DNA of 64,000 bases from Endocalyx cinctus (GCA_001600455.1 BCKC01000004.1:3832915-3896914), one strand, 5' to 3'. Numbered from the stretch's first letter, positions 22,377 to 34,143 are shown. Numbers and translations: made by a program. The notes: a model not told the origin generated them from the letters alone.

Positions 22377-23066
22377 TTGTTCTCGCTTACGAATGCACCA
22401 ATCTTGAACTTTATACTTCAAGATCATCCGATAACTTTAATACTCCGAAATATGTCACATATATATTCCCTGTCGAAAATCTTCGGGTCCCTCCGGGAAA
22501 TCATCCATTTCGAGACTACGGTAGACCCACATTGCCCCGGTAAGTGCCCCCTTTTCCTTACCCCTTACCCTTGTAGGTGCTAGGGAAAAAGAATCAACCA
22601 CGTTCGTAGGTCGAGAAACAATACTCTTCTGAAGGGCAAGGAGAACGGAAACTGCTTTCTATCATTTTCGAAAAATTATATATTTGATATTGAACAATCG
22701 GCAGAATGAAATGTATGAAAAAAGCACATCTTCGCGCCATCTAAACTTGATGTGAGATAGGATGAACTTTTGTGGATATTGGTTTCATTTATATCAACTG
22801 CATGTCTTTTGAAACTAAGGTGGTATTCGAGCCACCTACACGCGTTCAATGCAAACCGGCTGGACCATTTATTCGGGACAGCTGTGCGCATCTTTCACGC
22901 GCGCTCATGGGTTGAGTCTTTAATGCACTACAAGAGTCAGCATCCATTCATCTGGTACAAGGTTGACGTGGATAGGCACCTGGATGCAGGGGTTTTGAGC
23001 CTCAACCCTCGAGCATTCGAGAAGCTATGGATCCCTTCCAAGACAATCAATATCTCCTTTCATTAA
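22377..23066 (+). pseudogene. Coding-like relic in two pieces
   Basis: Two plus-strand pieces read like real protein but lack a joinable structure. The first (about 22377-22533) gives LILRNMSHIYSLSKIFGSLR, then HFETTVDPHCPG, followed by a GTAAGT. The second (22770-23066) gives AVRIFHARSWVESLMHYKSQ, then PFIWYKVDVDRHLDAGVLSL and NPRAFEKLWIPSK. No combination of splice sites restores one frame because stops intervene at 22640-22760. It may be a decayed gene or a multi-exon gene I cannot resolve. Family not recognised. Confidence 0.3.
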
Positions 23067-23462
23067 TCGGATGACGTCTGATTATCGAAAAGAGATACGA
23101 TTCGTGGAAAACTGATCTATACTTAGACTAATAATAGCATCTTCAAAGATTTTCCCGTCGGTTAGTGGGTTTTATGGGGTTAGGAAAAATATATTTAATC
23201 GACGTGATCATTCCTCATAGAAGCTATCATGACTTCTGTTCTTCACTCTTACCACGCTCTTCTTCTTCTGCTATCATCGTCGATAGGATCTCGTCTGTGA
23301 CTTGACATTCGTTTACTTTTCGTTTTCTAACTTTATTCATTCTTTAAGCCCGGTGCTACCGTCTTCTTTTCCGACGCTTCCTAAGTTGCCATCAACAACA
23401 ATCTTTTATCCCTCTTTTTCAAGATCCTACCCATTCATTCTCTCTCCAAAAGAAAAGTCACC

Positions 23463-24619
23463 ATGAAGTCCTCCACCACTTCCTCCCTCACCTTCATCAG
23501 CTTCGCCTCGTCCGTCCTCGGGCACGGCTTCGTCACGTCGCCCACGGCGCGCATGCCCGGCGACGCCTTCAAGACCGCCTGCGGCGAGCAGATGTACTAC
23601 AACCAGGTGTCCGACAACTACGGCAACATCCAGGGGGAGCTGCAGGTCGCCGCGTCCGACTTCGACGCCGACGCGTGCGACATCTGGCTGTGCAAGGGGT
23701 ACAAGTTCGCCGACAACGACGCCGCCAACGTGCAGTCCCTGACGGCCGGCGAGGTCCTCGATATCACCGTCGACATCCGCGCCCCGCACACGGGCGTCGC
23801 GAACGTTTCGATCGTGCTGACTAGCACGAATACCGTGATCGGCGACCCCTTGATTAGCTGGGACGTCTATGCTTCCAATTCGGAAACGATCCCTGATGAT
23901 CAGAAGAACTTCAACGTCACTATTCCGAGTGACCTCGGAAGCCAGTGCGCCACGGCCGGTGATTGTGTGATTCAATGGTTCTGGAATGCCGAGTCTATCG
24001 ACCAGACGTACGAGGTAAGTAGATGAGATGTTGCGTATTCTGGAAAAGTAAAAGTGCTGGAGAGGGGTTGCTTTTCAATGATATTTTCTAACTCTGGGAT
24101 GATTATTAGTCTTGTATCGATTTTACCGTTGCCGGTAGCGGCAGCGATGCCGATACCACTACAACCGCGACCTCAACCTCAATCTCGACTTCGACCTCGA
24201 CATCCTCTTCCACTTCCACTTCGATATCTAGCGCTACCACCACGTCTGCCGTCGCAGCTGAGGCCACCGAATCATCGACCGTGACAGAGGTGGCTACTCA
24301 AACGTCTACCGTCACAGCGCCCGCGGGTAGCAGCACCATTACTGCGTCAGGCTTTATCAACACGTCCGACATTCCCGCTACGTTGTTGACCTCGGTCCTG
24401 CCTACCGCCGTGCCAACCGGGGTTTCTGCACCTACTCAGCCCCTGACTGCGGGAACGACGCTGCAAGGTAAGGATTCATGTGTATTCCTATAAATTTCTT
24501 CGACGAACCTTCTTCTGACTCTCTACGCTGCTTTAGATCTTATTGATTGGGTTAACTATATCCTATCCGGACTTCGCCAAACCTCCGTCAAGAAGCACGC
24601 TCGGGACTTCCAGGCGTAA
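23463..24619 (+). CDS. Secreted histidine-brace (LPMO-like) protein
   Basis: Exons 23463-24014, 24110-24467 and 24537-24619 give 330 aa. A signal peptide (residues 1-20) ends at LG, leaving His21 as the mature N-terminus (HGFVTSPTARMPG), as required for the copper histidine brace. A second His at 109 lies in RAPHTGVANVSIV. Six or more Cys follow the chitin-binding/LPMO pattern (TACGEQ, ACDIWLC, SQCATAGDC, ESCIDF), and an aromatic strand (VIQWFWNAES) is in the usual place. The catalytic domain (21-195) is followed by a Ser/Thr-rich linker and a short C-terminal segment. It is probably an oxidative polysaccharide enzyme or related copper protein; the AA family cannot be fixed here. Kozak CACCATGA. 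Codon use is strongly GC-ending. Confidence 0.85.
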
Positions 24620-25033
24620 ACTGACCTAGCAGCTCTAGGAAGCAAAACTTCTTTTCTGTATATAACTTTTTTTTCTCATATTGATCTCTGCGTGTGTGCT
24701 GAGTATGTATTATATATTAGAGTGTCCAGAACCTATTTTGGGGTACGGCTTTCTCGTGTTCGCTAATGATCTACTCGAGAATATCAATGTAAATGTTGAG
24801 ACCCCAATCTCTCTTTCGTGTTATAAAAATCAATTTCTCTCACATTCACGTGCATTTATTTAATGAGAATCAATTTTAGGAGCGAGTAAAGACCCCTCGG
24901 GGGTACATGCTTAAATTAAAGAAATAAGAAACAAAATAACGATGTCTATCGAAAGTCACACGACTAAAATATATTATGGGCATGCCCTTTACATCGCTAA
25001 CCAACATCACACTCTAGACCTCTCCTCGATCTA

Positions 25034-27543
25034 TCACAAGAATCCAGCCACGAGACCCGTAACGGCCGCCAAAAGCACCGCGGCCGGGACGTTCCGCGCG
25101 GCGTCGCGCACCGACGCGCCCGCCGACTGCTTCGCGCCGCTCGGGAAGACCGGGCTGCCGTCCTCGGCCTCCCGGAACAAGGGATCGAAGCTCTTGATCG
25201 CCTGGTTCGCGACGACGCTGCCGTCGACGCAGAACTTCGCCGGATCCGTCCACGTCGCGTCGACGGCCCGCTGCCACGTGAGCTCCGGCCGCGTCAGCAT
25301 CGCCGCCGTGTAGAAGAACCGGCAGTTGGCCGGCTCGCTGAGGAACTGTAAGGGCGTGCTCGCGTCGGCGGGCGAGAACGCGTTTTTGCCGTTCACCGAG
25401 CCCGAGGCGGCCGAACTCGCGGCGCGCTGGATCGCGTACCCCTGAGAGAGGGTTCCTAAGGGTCCCGCTTTCAGCGCGGCCTGCTCCGACGCGGGCGCTA
25501 GCACGATGGCGCCGCTGGCGGCCGAGGCGATCTCGCTGAACTCGAAGATCTGGGCGCCCTCGACGCCGCCGATAGCCTGCATCGATCCGGACCTCGGACG
25601 GCCGCCGACGACGACGGTCTTGACGTTGAGCTGGAAGAGCATGAGGTAGGAGAAGATGGTGCAGGTGGAGCCGCAGGTACCGTCGGTAAGAAGGACGACG
25701 TTTTCCGGGTCGAACACGGCCGCCGGAGGGTTCGCGCGGTTCCCGGTTCCCGTTAAGTTAAAATCCGAGGCCGACATGTTTAAGGGCGTGTTCTGGTAGG
25801 CCGTGAAGACGTCGTTCATCAGCGGCACGGGCGCGAGGATCTCCTCGGCCGTGGAGAACTGGGCGCCCTCGGGCGTGAAGACGCCGCCCGGGAGCAGGTT
25901 GCTGATGATCGAGTTGGAGAAGAGCGCTTGCAGCCCGAGAACCTCGTTCTGCGTGCTGGGCTGGAAGGTGGCCGGGATGGAGGCGGCGATCTCGGTTATG
26001 TTGGAGAGGCTGGTCGATAGGCGGAGGTTGTTGGCTCCGAATTGCTCGACGTCGGGGAAAAGCTGAACGAAGAATTTCAAATTAGTTTCCTAATAAGTAA
26101 GAAAGGAGGGGAAAAAATTAGTGAAGCCATACCTGCGCAAACAGTTCGAAACCCGCCACGACGAAACCTCCTCCGTTAGCGCTCAGATCGATCACGAGAC
26201 GCTTCTTCCCAGCCGTCTTGCTTTGGGCGAGGAAGCTTTCGACCGTGTCCTGGAAATTGGTGAGGTACTCGACCGAGCTAACGGAGTCGAGAGGAGAGAA
26301 CCCCAAAACCGAGAGAACGGCGACGTCGTCGTATCCGGTACCGTTGAGGAAATAGCCTGAAGTCGAGTCGGCTCCGCTATCACGCACTATCGGGAACGGG
26401 AATCCAGAAATGGTGGGCGCCAGCGTTGGCGCCGCCGTGGTAGTAGTGGCTGGGGCCGCCGCAGTTGTCGCGGCGCTTTGCGCGGGGGCGTTGGGGTTGC
26501 AGAAGACGTTGTAGTAGTCCTCGCCGTCGGTGATACCGGCAAAGCTGACTCCCGCGCGCATGAGAGCGTAGCTCGGGGCGGTCTTGGTCGTCCCGTCGTC
26601 GTAGGTGAAGGTCAGGCTGTCGCCCTGGTACGCCAAGGAAGCGGCGAGGACGGTGCCGGTGGCGGGGCTGGCGTAGGTCGGGAATTGAGAGTTCCACTGC
26701 GAGTCCGGATCTTGGAAGGAGCTGAAGTTCAGACTCAGGTCGGAAATGAGCGCGGCGGCGTCCACTCCGTTCACCTTGGTGACCGCAGGCGGCATTGCCG
26801 TTGCGTTGGAGAGGGCGGCTTTAGGTAATTGTTAGTAATGATTGCCAAATTGGAAGATGAGGATTGATACTGTTGCCGTTACATACTTTTGTGATAAAGC
26901 TTCGGTATATCCGTTCCATTCGTCGACACGGAGACAAGATCTAGAGCTAAGTCGTTTCGGAAGCTGAAGGCCTTGAAGACATCCGGTCGGTACGAAAAAT
27001 GGCCGTCGTGAGCGGAGACGATGGTTTTGAAGATGGCTAACTGAAAGTCGTACTCGCTAGTGAAACCTCCAGCTCCGGCCGTAGCCGATAGCTCATCTAG
27101 CCTGCCAAGGATGTCGATGGCCGGTAACTCGTAATCGGCCGGCGGCGACTTCAGCCAGGCGAGCGTGCTCTGCCATTGCACGAATTCTTTAAGGCTGGTA
27201 ACTAGTTGCTGAGCCGGTTGAGGTTTGTTCGGCACCGATTGAAGACACTCGAATGCGATAGAAGCCGGTACCGTCGGGGTAGCTGTTGTACAAGAAAAAA
27301 ACCCATTAACACCCCAAAATTCCCAACCAAGCGGCGTGTATCGAAAACACCGGCGACGATCGATAATTATTACACACCTGATGGACTAGTCGCGAGAAAG
27401 GAAGACGTCAAAGCTGATATCTGGCCGCAAGCCGTCGGATTAACGGTCGTCGCGGTCGTGGTCAATTGCGGTCTCGGCTCAGCCGATACGGTCGCAACAA
27501 AATTCAATCCGACCAAGAAGGCAACGAAATACCATGAAAGCAT
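25034..27543 (-). CDS. Secreted peptidase S41 family protein, four exons
   Basis: Exons 27378-27543, 26887-27282, 26133-26818 and 25034-26062 join in frame to 758 aa. The start MLSWYFVAFLVGLNFVATVS is a signal peptide. The N-terminal half carries the fungal S41-associated region (GRLDELSATAG, ISAHDGHFSYRPD-like VSAHDGHFSY). The C-terminal half has KRLVIDLSANGGG and LLTDGTCGSTCTIFSYL, with Ser548 in the expected nucleophile position of C-terminal-processing-type proteases. A Thr/Ala linker lies near residue 310. The last 20 residues are hydrophobic after small residues (AAVTGLVAGFL), suggesting a GPI anchor. It converges with the LPMO-like gene 415 bp away. Substrate unknown. Confidence 0.88.
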
Positions 27544-28964
27544 CGTACGTATTAAAGAAGCGCCGGGTAGGTCAACTACCGTTAAACTTTGCGATGCCAT
27601 CATACCCGAACCCGTCGTGTATTTCTCTTTCCCGTCAACCTAAACCTCAAAAAACAAAGGTCGAGGATAGGCGAAAAAGAACAAAACATCCCCCATCCTA
27701 GCAAGAAGGGAAACAAGAGATCTATACATATAGTATTTATTGCGCCTCGGCCTTGGAGCGTGGTATAATTTTGGGAACGACATCTCAGACACGAGTGGCT
27801 CGGTCCTCGAACAGGCTGTCATGCAGGCTGTAACGAGGGTTCTCCTATCCGAGTAGAGGGCTGAGGGTATTCGTGTTTCATGATAGCTCGGCACGAAACC
27901 AACTACCATTCGAGACTGAGGATGACCCCACGGACAAGAAATCCTTTGGATAGGATCGCATCTTTAAAAGACGAGACGATAGTTTATTTTTGGTTTTCAT
28001 GTTTCTTGCCATTTGTCTTTGAATTATTTGAAATTGAAGAACAATATTTTCAAAGGTTTCTATGTAGTTAACTCGTCGTTTACGTTTCTGTCAAATAAAC
28101 AGATAAACACCACTCTTACATTAGAGGGGTTAATAACCAATGGTCCTGTGGTTTAGGGGGAGAAATAACTGAAATCAGGGGGTGTCCCCACTTGACTGCC
28201 TATCTTAGTCAGGTCATCGCCCTGAAAACTGCCTTGATCAGCAGTGCCAAAGTTCAAAATTCCAAAGGCAGAACAAGTTGCAATGCGGTGAACGTATCAT
28301 TGAGTAAACAATTTGTTTTGGTTCAAACCAAAAATCAAATCCATTTTCTCGGAATAAACCGAACTTAATGCATTATTTAATACGGAGTATTTAATATATA
28401 TTTAAACTTGATAAATTGCAAATATCCATGGATCGTTCATCCTTAAGTCATGTTTTCATCCGATAGTCTTTAACTCCGCTGTAACTATTAGTGTACTTAC
28501 CTATCACTTTTAGTAGAACAGCACACTGAACTGCACGCTAAGCCTCAACTATTCTAATGACATTTAGCCATCAAAGTTTCATAGTCGAAGTTCGATATAA
28601 TAATAAAGAGATACTGGTAACTACACACAATTCCGTGGAAGAACGGCAAGACTATCGTCTATTCGCATCTCATTCCGAAACCAGCCTGTATTCATCGCTA
28701 GATTTTCTTTGCTAACTAGATCGGACCTCTGCGCAAACCCCAAATATTTTCAGCCATGCTCGTATCATCCTCGGATTATACGAGAAATACCATATCATAT
28801 CAGAGGCAATTAAGGGAAATAATCCTTCATGATATTCGAATGAATATTTTGTTTCGGCTAGAGTCCTTCATTTGCATTTGCATTCAAAAATCACGGGGTA
28901 ATGGCTCAAACAATTTTTGGCATAGGACTTTCTTCTAATACTACGATATGAAATGTATTCTTTG
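27544..28964. other. Intergenic region
   Basis: About 1.4 kb upstream of the S41 gene and downstream of the kinase-like gene. It becomes AT-rich after 28000 and includes a TACGGAGTA word at 28381. No supportable gene. Confidence 0.5.
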
Positions 28965-29978
28965 TTACATGGAATCTATCACACTATATCCATCCCACTG
29001 GATGTTCAACTTATGTCCAGTGAGCCTTTTAATCTTACGTACCATGACGATCGCGATGGCCCCAGGGTTATCCCACGAAAGGACTTGACTCTTCCAACTA
29101 CGAGGATCATCTAGATCGTCCTTATTTTCAATTTCGCTTTTACAGCTAGAGTGCGTGAAATCTATCAGAAATGGCTTATATTCACGCTCCCCTGTTTGCG
29201 TCACCACGACATTCCTTAGTTGCATGTCGTTGCACAAAAGACCGGCCTGGTTGACCTCGATCGCGGCCTCGGTGGCTGCGCTTATGATACTTTCCCACAG
29301 TTTGGGCTCATCGGGTAGGTTTGACACGAGGTCCGACAGGTTAAAACCGGGGATTTTCTGGAGCAGGATACCGGGCACTTGAAAATATTTCGGCGGCAGG
29401 TCGGACGGTGCACTAGGCATATCCAGAGTGACGGACCCTAAGAATCGAGGAATGCATCGACCTTGGAGCTCTCGCAGCTGTTCATATGCCCGTACCTCTT
29501 TAGTGAAGTGTTTTTGTAACGTATAATAGTATTCCCCTTCCTCCTCTCCGAGATTTTCCCATTCGGTCTTATCGTCATCCTCATCATCCGAGTCTATTGC
29601 AATGCCCTCTTCCTTAAGCATATGCTCCTCGTGCTTGATCGTGTCGATGAGAGGCTGTATCAGTCCTTTTCTCACGAAATCACGCCATGCTCTCTCCGCT
29701 GATTGATTATGGTGCCTCATGGTCTCATCCTTATATGGATTCTCCAATCTAGTATCCCCAAACCGGCGATCGTAGAGTTTAAGGACAACTTCTTCGGTTT
29801 CACTACCTCGTCGTAATTCAACTTCCATGACGGGCGATATGGTGATATCGTATGTCTTCGTGATGGTCGCCGACATATTTCTTCCCGAAGAATCTTTCAG
29901 GTTAAGAATCTGACCCTCGGTGTATGGCCATGGAGTGGTATCTGATGCATCGCCGATTTCACTTGACATGGTAGACAC
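28965..29978 (-). CDS. Fungal protein-kinase-fold protein with altered HxD motif
   Basis: Intronless, 337 aa. The N-terminal lobe has VEVELRRGSETEEVVLKLYDRRFGD-like strands with a likely ATP-lysine (VVLKLYD). An acidic linker (DSDDEDDDKTEWE) follows, then a helix (FTKEVRAYEQLRELQG) and IPRFLGSVTL. The catalytic-loop equivalent is GLLCNDMQLRNVVV (residues about 241-254): the usual His of HxD/HND is Cys, while Asp and Asn are kept. The metal-binding motif reads LIDFTHS in place of DFG. This matches a lineage-expanded fungal kinase-like family near Lys/aminoglycoside-kinase-type folds. Activity is uncertain. Start may be at residue 1 or 4. Confidence 0.75.
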   Translation of the reverse strand: MSTMSSEIGDASDTTPWPYTEGQILNLKDSSGRNMSATITKTYDITISPVMEVELRRGSETEEVVLKLYDRRFGDTRLENPYKDETMRHHNQSAERAWRDFVRKGLIQPLIDTIKHEEHMLKEEGIAIDSDDEDDDKTEWENLGEEEGEYYYTLQKHFTKEVRAYEQLRELQGRCIPRFLGSVTLDMPSAPSDLPPKYFQVPGILLQKIPGFNLSDLVSNLPDEPKLWESIISAATEAAIEVNQAGLLCNDMQLRNVVVTQTGEREYKPFLIDFTHSSCKSEIENKDDLDDPRSWKSQVLSWDNPGAIAIVMVRKIKRLTGHKLNIQWDGYSVIDSM

Positions 29979-30373
29979 AGATTACAGGGCCAAAATGAGG
30001 GGCGGTATTCAAAATTCACGTTAAATGACGAAATAGTATTATCGTAGAAGTGTTGAAATATTATATGTATAATGAAGGAATAGAGACTACTTGCTAGAAC
30101 TGAATGAGCAATAGTTAGTTGGCTGGTAAGTAAACAGTACTCCGTAGCCAGCGGGTATTTATGGAACAGTCCCCACAACAGGCTTATGGCTCATCATGAT
30201 TCAGAACTTGGCATGACACTTGCGGCTCTGCTACGTAACATTCATTGATCGTTTAAAAAGCTTAGGCCTCCCAATAATCAGGCTAAGAATGCATACTTCA
30301 ACTGCTAATAGCCCTAACATAAAATATAAAAATAGAATAGATTAGAACACCAAGATTTCTAACCGCTTCACCC
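29979..30373. other. Short intergenic region
   Basis: Spacer between the kinase-like gene start and the end of the P450 remnant. It holds one TACTCCGTA word (30138-30146) and no gene. Confidence 0.5.
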
Positions 30374-31100
30374 CTACACTTTCCGTCGTCTCATCATCAC
30401 TCTAGTGGCAGGATCAAGAAACACATTCTCATCGGCGTACATAGTCTTCGGCCGCGTCTTTCCCTAGGGTAGTTTAAGCTCGTATTGGCTAATTAGTCGA
30501 GACAGGATGAGTTTGATCTCACCGATAGCGAAGGCTCGTCCAGGACAAGCGAGTTTCCCATAACCGAAAGTGAGATTATCGACACTGGTCCGGCCCGCGA
30601 GGAACTTGTTCTTCTGCCCGGGGGACGCGTATCGCTTCCGATAGCTTCGCATAGGATCGAATACTTCCGGATTTGGCGTCACGGTCGGATCGTTCAAATG
30701 GTGGTACCCGGCCCAGGAGACAAGCGCTCCTTTAGCGACGTAGGTACCGTCGTTGAAGGTCACTGGCTCAAGAGCCTCCATTTGAGGAGCAACTGCGGGT
30801 AGAGCGATGAGAAGTTAGTAGTTTGAATGATTTACCCAGGAGATTGAAGTTTATGGAAGTTGATTAAACTAACGAAGGGTGGGAGGGTTCAGGCGCCGAG
30901 TCTCTATAATGAAGCTATCCGTTTTTTCGAGGCGCGGAAGCCACTATTTCGACCCGCTGTTCGGCCCGGAGCCGATGGGACCCAAAACCTTTCATGATTT
31001 CTTCGATCTCCTCCCTCAAGACAGGAATCCATTCGGGGTGTGCGCATAATTCAAAAATACTATTGCAGATGGTGATGGATGTTGTATGAGTGCTAGCCAA
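30374..31100 (-). pseudogene. Truncated cytochrome P450 remnant
   Basis: Only the C-terminal half of a P450 survives. The I-helix segment (LASTHTTSITICNSIFEL, then LREEIEEIM) reads in one frame from about 31100. A one-base shift is then needed to continue as WLPRLEKTDSFIIETRRLNP (30905-30955). An intact intron (GTTAGT...CCGCAG) leads to APQMEALEPVTFNDG and the heme loop FGYGKLACPGRAFA with its Cys ligand. A TAG at 30464-30466 interrupts the last strand, after which GKTRPKTMYADENVFLDPAT continues in frame to the expected stop at 30374. No N-terminal half exists upstream. The fragments resemble fungal ent-kaurene-oxidase/CYP68-type enzymes. Non-functional. Confidence 0.85.
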
Positions 31101-31103
31101 CTT

Positions 31104-31909
31104 GAATATTTACTGGACTACATAAAGCATGTGCAAAAATCGTATATCTTCTACTTCTTTTTGAATGGCGTGTACGCAGGATGATATTGCTACCTATGGC
31201 CACTAATTAAGCGATCGCTGTCATTCTGTCGACAGGTTACACGAAGCTTCGATGGTGGGGGTTGATAATATATGCTGCACTAGTGCTAAAAATGCAGTGA
31301 AGTGGTCAGCCCTTTATATATGTATGTTTATGTTTAATTGTATATGTCAAAAAGCATATATTCAATTAGGTGTTTTTTCCATATAAATTTTCACCAGGTA
31401 TTTACAGTATATTATTTCGGAACAACATATCTCCGGTATCTAATCTGACAGTTTAATGTTGTGCCACCTAGATCCGTGAATAGCATTTGGTTGGCTGGTT
31501 GGTCAGGGAGCAGAGTTAGGTAGGTTGGCGTTAAACTTGCAATAATAGTGCTAGAACTGCAGTGAAATTGGCCCACTATATCCGGATCGTAAAAAGATGC
31601 GAAATTAACCCGACTGCCTGGCAGGCCTGGTTAACAAGGTGCGTGACGATTGTGCACCGTGTATTTAAAGTACGTACGTTTACCAAGATTAGGTTATCGA
31701 AGATAAATAGTTATATAAAATTTAGAATAACTATACTCCTGGGTATTCGCCGATTTCTAGCCGAGGAAAACACCATATTTCATCTCATAACTTCAAATCT
31801 AATCCAGAAAAAAAAGAAAGGAAAAAAAAGCGGGTATAAGCAACTCTAAGTACAGAGAAAGAGGAGACGAGGAGGGAAGTAAGCTTATTAATCTACTACC
31901 CACAACAAC
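31104..31909. other. AT-rich region where the P450 N-terminus should be
   Basis: About 800 bp of AT-rich sequence lacking P450-like coding in any frame, so the 5' half of the P450 has been lost or mutated beyond recognition. Confidence 0.55.
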
Positions 31910-33187
31910 TTAGGAGACCCATTCATACTCTGGAAGGGGGAATTTCTCCGCGCTGGCGAAAGAGCCGGCGCTGAATTTCTGCACGAAATTCAAGATACCG
32001 GTCCAGGTGATGAATGAGATGATATTATTTCGTAACCAGAGACCCCAGGCCGTCTGCGGTGCGAAGATCCCCGGAACCAGCGGCGGTATCTTCTGCAAGT
32101 CGGCGATTAAAGGTTTCATCGTCTCCTCGTATCCCTTGAGCGCGGCCTTCAAGTCGTTCTTGTTCTTGCAGACCTCCCCGGCCAAGACGTACGCGCCGGC
32201 TATGGCCAGCGTGGTACCGCTTCCCGTAGGACCCCCGGCGTAACCGGCGTCGCCGACCAGGGCGAAGCGCCCCTTGTGTAAGGTAGGAGGCTTCACTTGG
32301 CAGATCTCGCTCGTGTAGAAATCGTCCGCTTCCATCATGCCCTTTATGATCTCGTCGCTCCTCCAACCGCAGTCTCCGAACCTCTTCACGACGAGCTGTC
32401 TCGACGCTTCGTCCCCTTGCCTGTAGGCCTCCCGGAAAGCCGCCATGGACTCGTCGTCGTGGCGAGGGTGAATGCTCATCAACGTAACCTGAGTCACGCC
32501 TTCGGATTTGGGGCCAAACGCCAGGAATCGACCCCCGGCAACGCTATGCGCCAGCCCGATTTTGCTCCCGTTCAAAAGATCCCGTTTGATTGAGAAGTAG
32601 GCGGCCCACGTGTTGACCGGGTGGATATGGTCTCGGACTCCGCATCCGAGACCTATGGCGCGAGTCCGGGACGTTGCGCCGTCGCACGCCACGACGAGGT
32701 CATACTCCGCGGGCGGCAAGCCGTTGGCAAACTCGACCGTGACCGGCCCGTCGCCCTTCTCGGCGTCGTCGCCGTGCTGACGTATGGCGGAAACCTGTTC
32801 GCCGAATATGTACCGAACGTTCTCGTCGTCCTTGGTCAAGTCGTAGAGGATCCTGGACAGGTCGCCTCGCAAGATCTCGTATTCCGACACCAAAGACTGC
32901 TGGTCCGGATCTCCGGTCGCGCCGAAGTCGGCGATCGTCTCTCCCTTTTCGCCCACGAACCTGATCCCTTCTATAGGCAGCAGGTTGGCTCTCACGGCCG
33001 CTTCCATTCCCGGTATCTTCCTCATCACGCCGACGCCGGCGGTGCGGATGTCGATGTTTTGCCCGTTAGTGCGTAGCTGCGGGAACCGTTCGATGACGGT
33101 GACGGCGGCACCGGCTCGGGCGAGCCAGTACGCCGTCATTGGACCGGCGATAGAGGCGCCTACGACTAGTACTCTCGGTTGAGACAT
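31910..33187 (-). CDS. FAD-dependent monooxygenase (PHBH-type)
   Basis: Intronless, 425 aa, a normal length for single-component flavin monooxygenases. The Rossmann start is VLVVGASIAGPMTAYWLARAG with Glu at the strand-2 end (TVIER). The DG motif is LVVACDGATSRTR, and the FAD-ribityl GD motif is RFALVGDAGYAGGPTGSGTT (residues about 308-327). No signal peptide; a C-terminal hydrophobic stretch (LRNNIISFITWTGILNFV) may touch membranes. Such enzymes hydroxylate small aromatic or polyketide substrates with NAD(P)H and O2. It sits 800 bp from a dead P450 on the same strand, suggesting a former biosynthetic group. Substrate unknown. Confidence 0.9.
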   Translation of the reverse strand: MSQPRVLVVGASIAGPMTAYWLARAGAAVTVIERFPQLRTNGQNIDIRTAGVGVMRKIPGMEAAVRANLLPIEGIRFVGEKGETIADFGATGDPDQQSLVSEYEILRGDLSRILYDLTKDDENVRYIFGEQVSAIRQHGDDAEKGDGPVTVEFANGLPPAEYDLVVACDGATSRTRAIGLGCGVRDHIHPVNTWAAYFSIKRDLLNGSKIGLAHSVAGGRFLAFGPKSEGVTQVTLMSIHPRHDDESMAAFREAYRQGDEASRQLVVKRFGDCGWRSDEIIKGMMEADDFYTSEICQVKPPTLHKGRFALVGDAGYAGGPTGSGTTLAIAGAYVLAGEVCKNKNDLKAALKGYEETMKPLIADLQKIPPLVPGIFAPQTAWGLWLRNNIISFITWTGILNFVQKFSAGSFASAEKFPLPEYEWVS

Positions 33188-34143
33188 AGTGTGTATATAT
33201 AGTCGAGTTAAGAATTAAATAAAAAAGATGTAGAATGTTGATTGTTGCTGAAATCTATTTGATATGAGTACATTATTCATAACACAAGAAATAAAACTCG
33301 AAGATATCGTCCAGTATATATTCAATTTTTTTCGTACATAGCTTTCATCATAATTTCAAAGAACAGTAGTATGCATAGGCATCTATTTAGTGTCGGGCCC
33401 GATATGAGGACGTTCTTCACGGCCCCGAGAATTTGGCCAATCATAGACAAGTATTCTCATACTTACTACACCCCTTTCAGGATTCATCCTATTAACATGG
33501 TACTTTAAACTGACTAGAGACAAGAAGGGGAGGCATCCGTTAACGCACTACAGTACCAATCGGACTCATTTGAATTTACCGGATTTTTCTAGGAATTACT
33601 TTCAACCATCTGGTTACGGTAGGGTATCCAAGACTAGGATATCTATACGGAGTATGCACGTATTATTCCAATTTAGAATGAAGGAATTGCATAGACAGCT
33701 GGATATGTAATATGGTTGACAAGCCGACAAGTTGACAAGTTACTTAAAAAAAGAAAACTGGGCAGCTAAACAGCTAGGAAAGTACCTGTAGAGAAGTGGA
33801 GCGAGCTGAAATAGGGGCTCAAACCCCCCTGAAGCTGAAGACTTTAAGGCTAATTTCTCGGACTTGTCGGACAATTTCGAAGAACCGATCGTATCGAGTC
33901 AGAAGTAAAGTATAGCATTATTGTTGTTGTCGTTGTTGTTCATGAAACAAAATATCATAGGGTTCAAATTATGTATTATAGTATTGATTGCCCGAAAGAG
34001 AAGAGATGGAGATACGGACTGGTAGATTGGTACGCGGAGACTGGCGGAGTCTTGACCGATTCAATGTGCCATCTCGACTTGTGCGTTTAAAATAAGTTGA
34101 TATCCGCACAGAACGCAGTAATATTCACGTCTAATTTTCCTAT
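33188..34143. other. Intergenic, contains GTT repeat
   Basis: AT-rich. TTG/GTT triplets lie at 33920-33940 and a TACGGAGTA word at 33646-33654. No gene. Confidence 0.5.

Noticed and set aside
23427..23975. 182-codon minus-strand frame
   Set aside because: It is antisense to the first exon of the LPMO-like gene; GC-rich codon bias creates it, and the plus strand has signal peptide, His brace and introns.
32621..33076. 151-codon plus-strand frame
   Set aside because: Antisense shadow of the 425-aa FAD monooxygenase.
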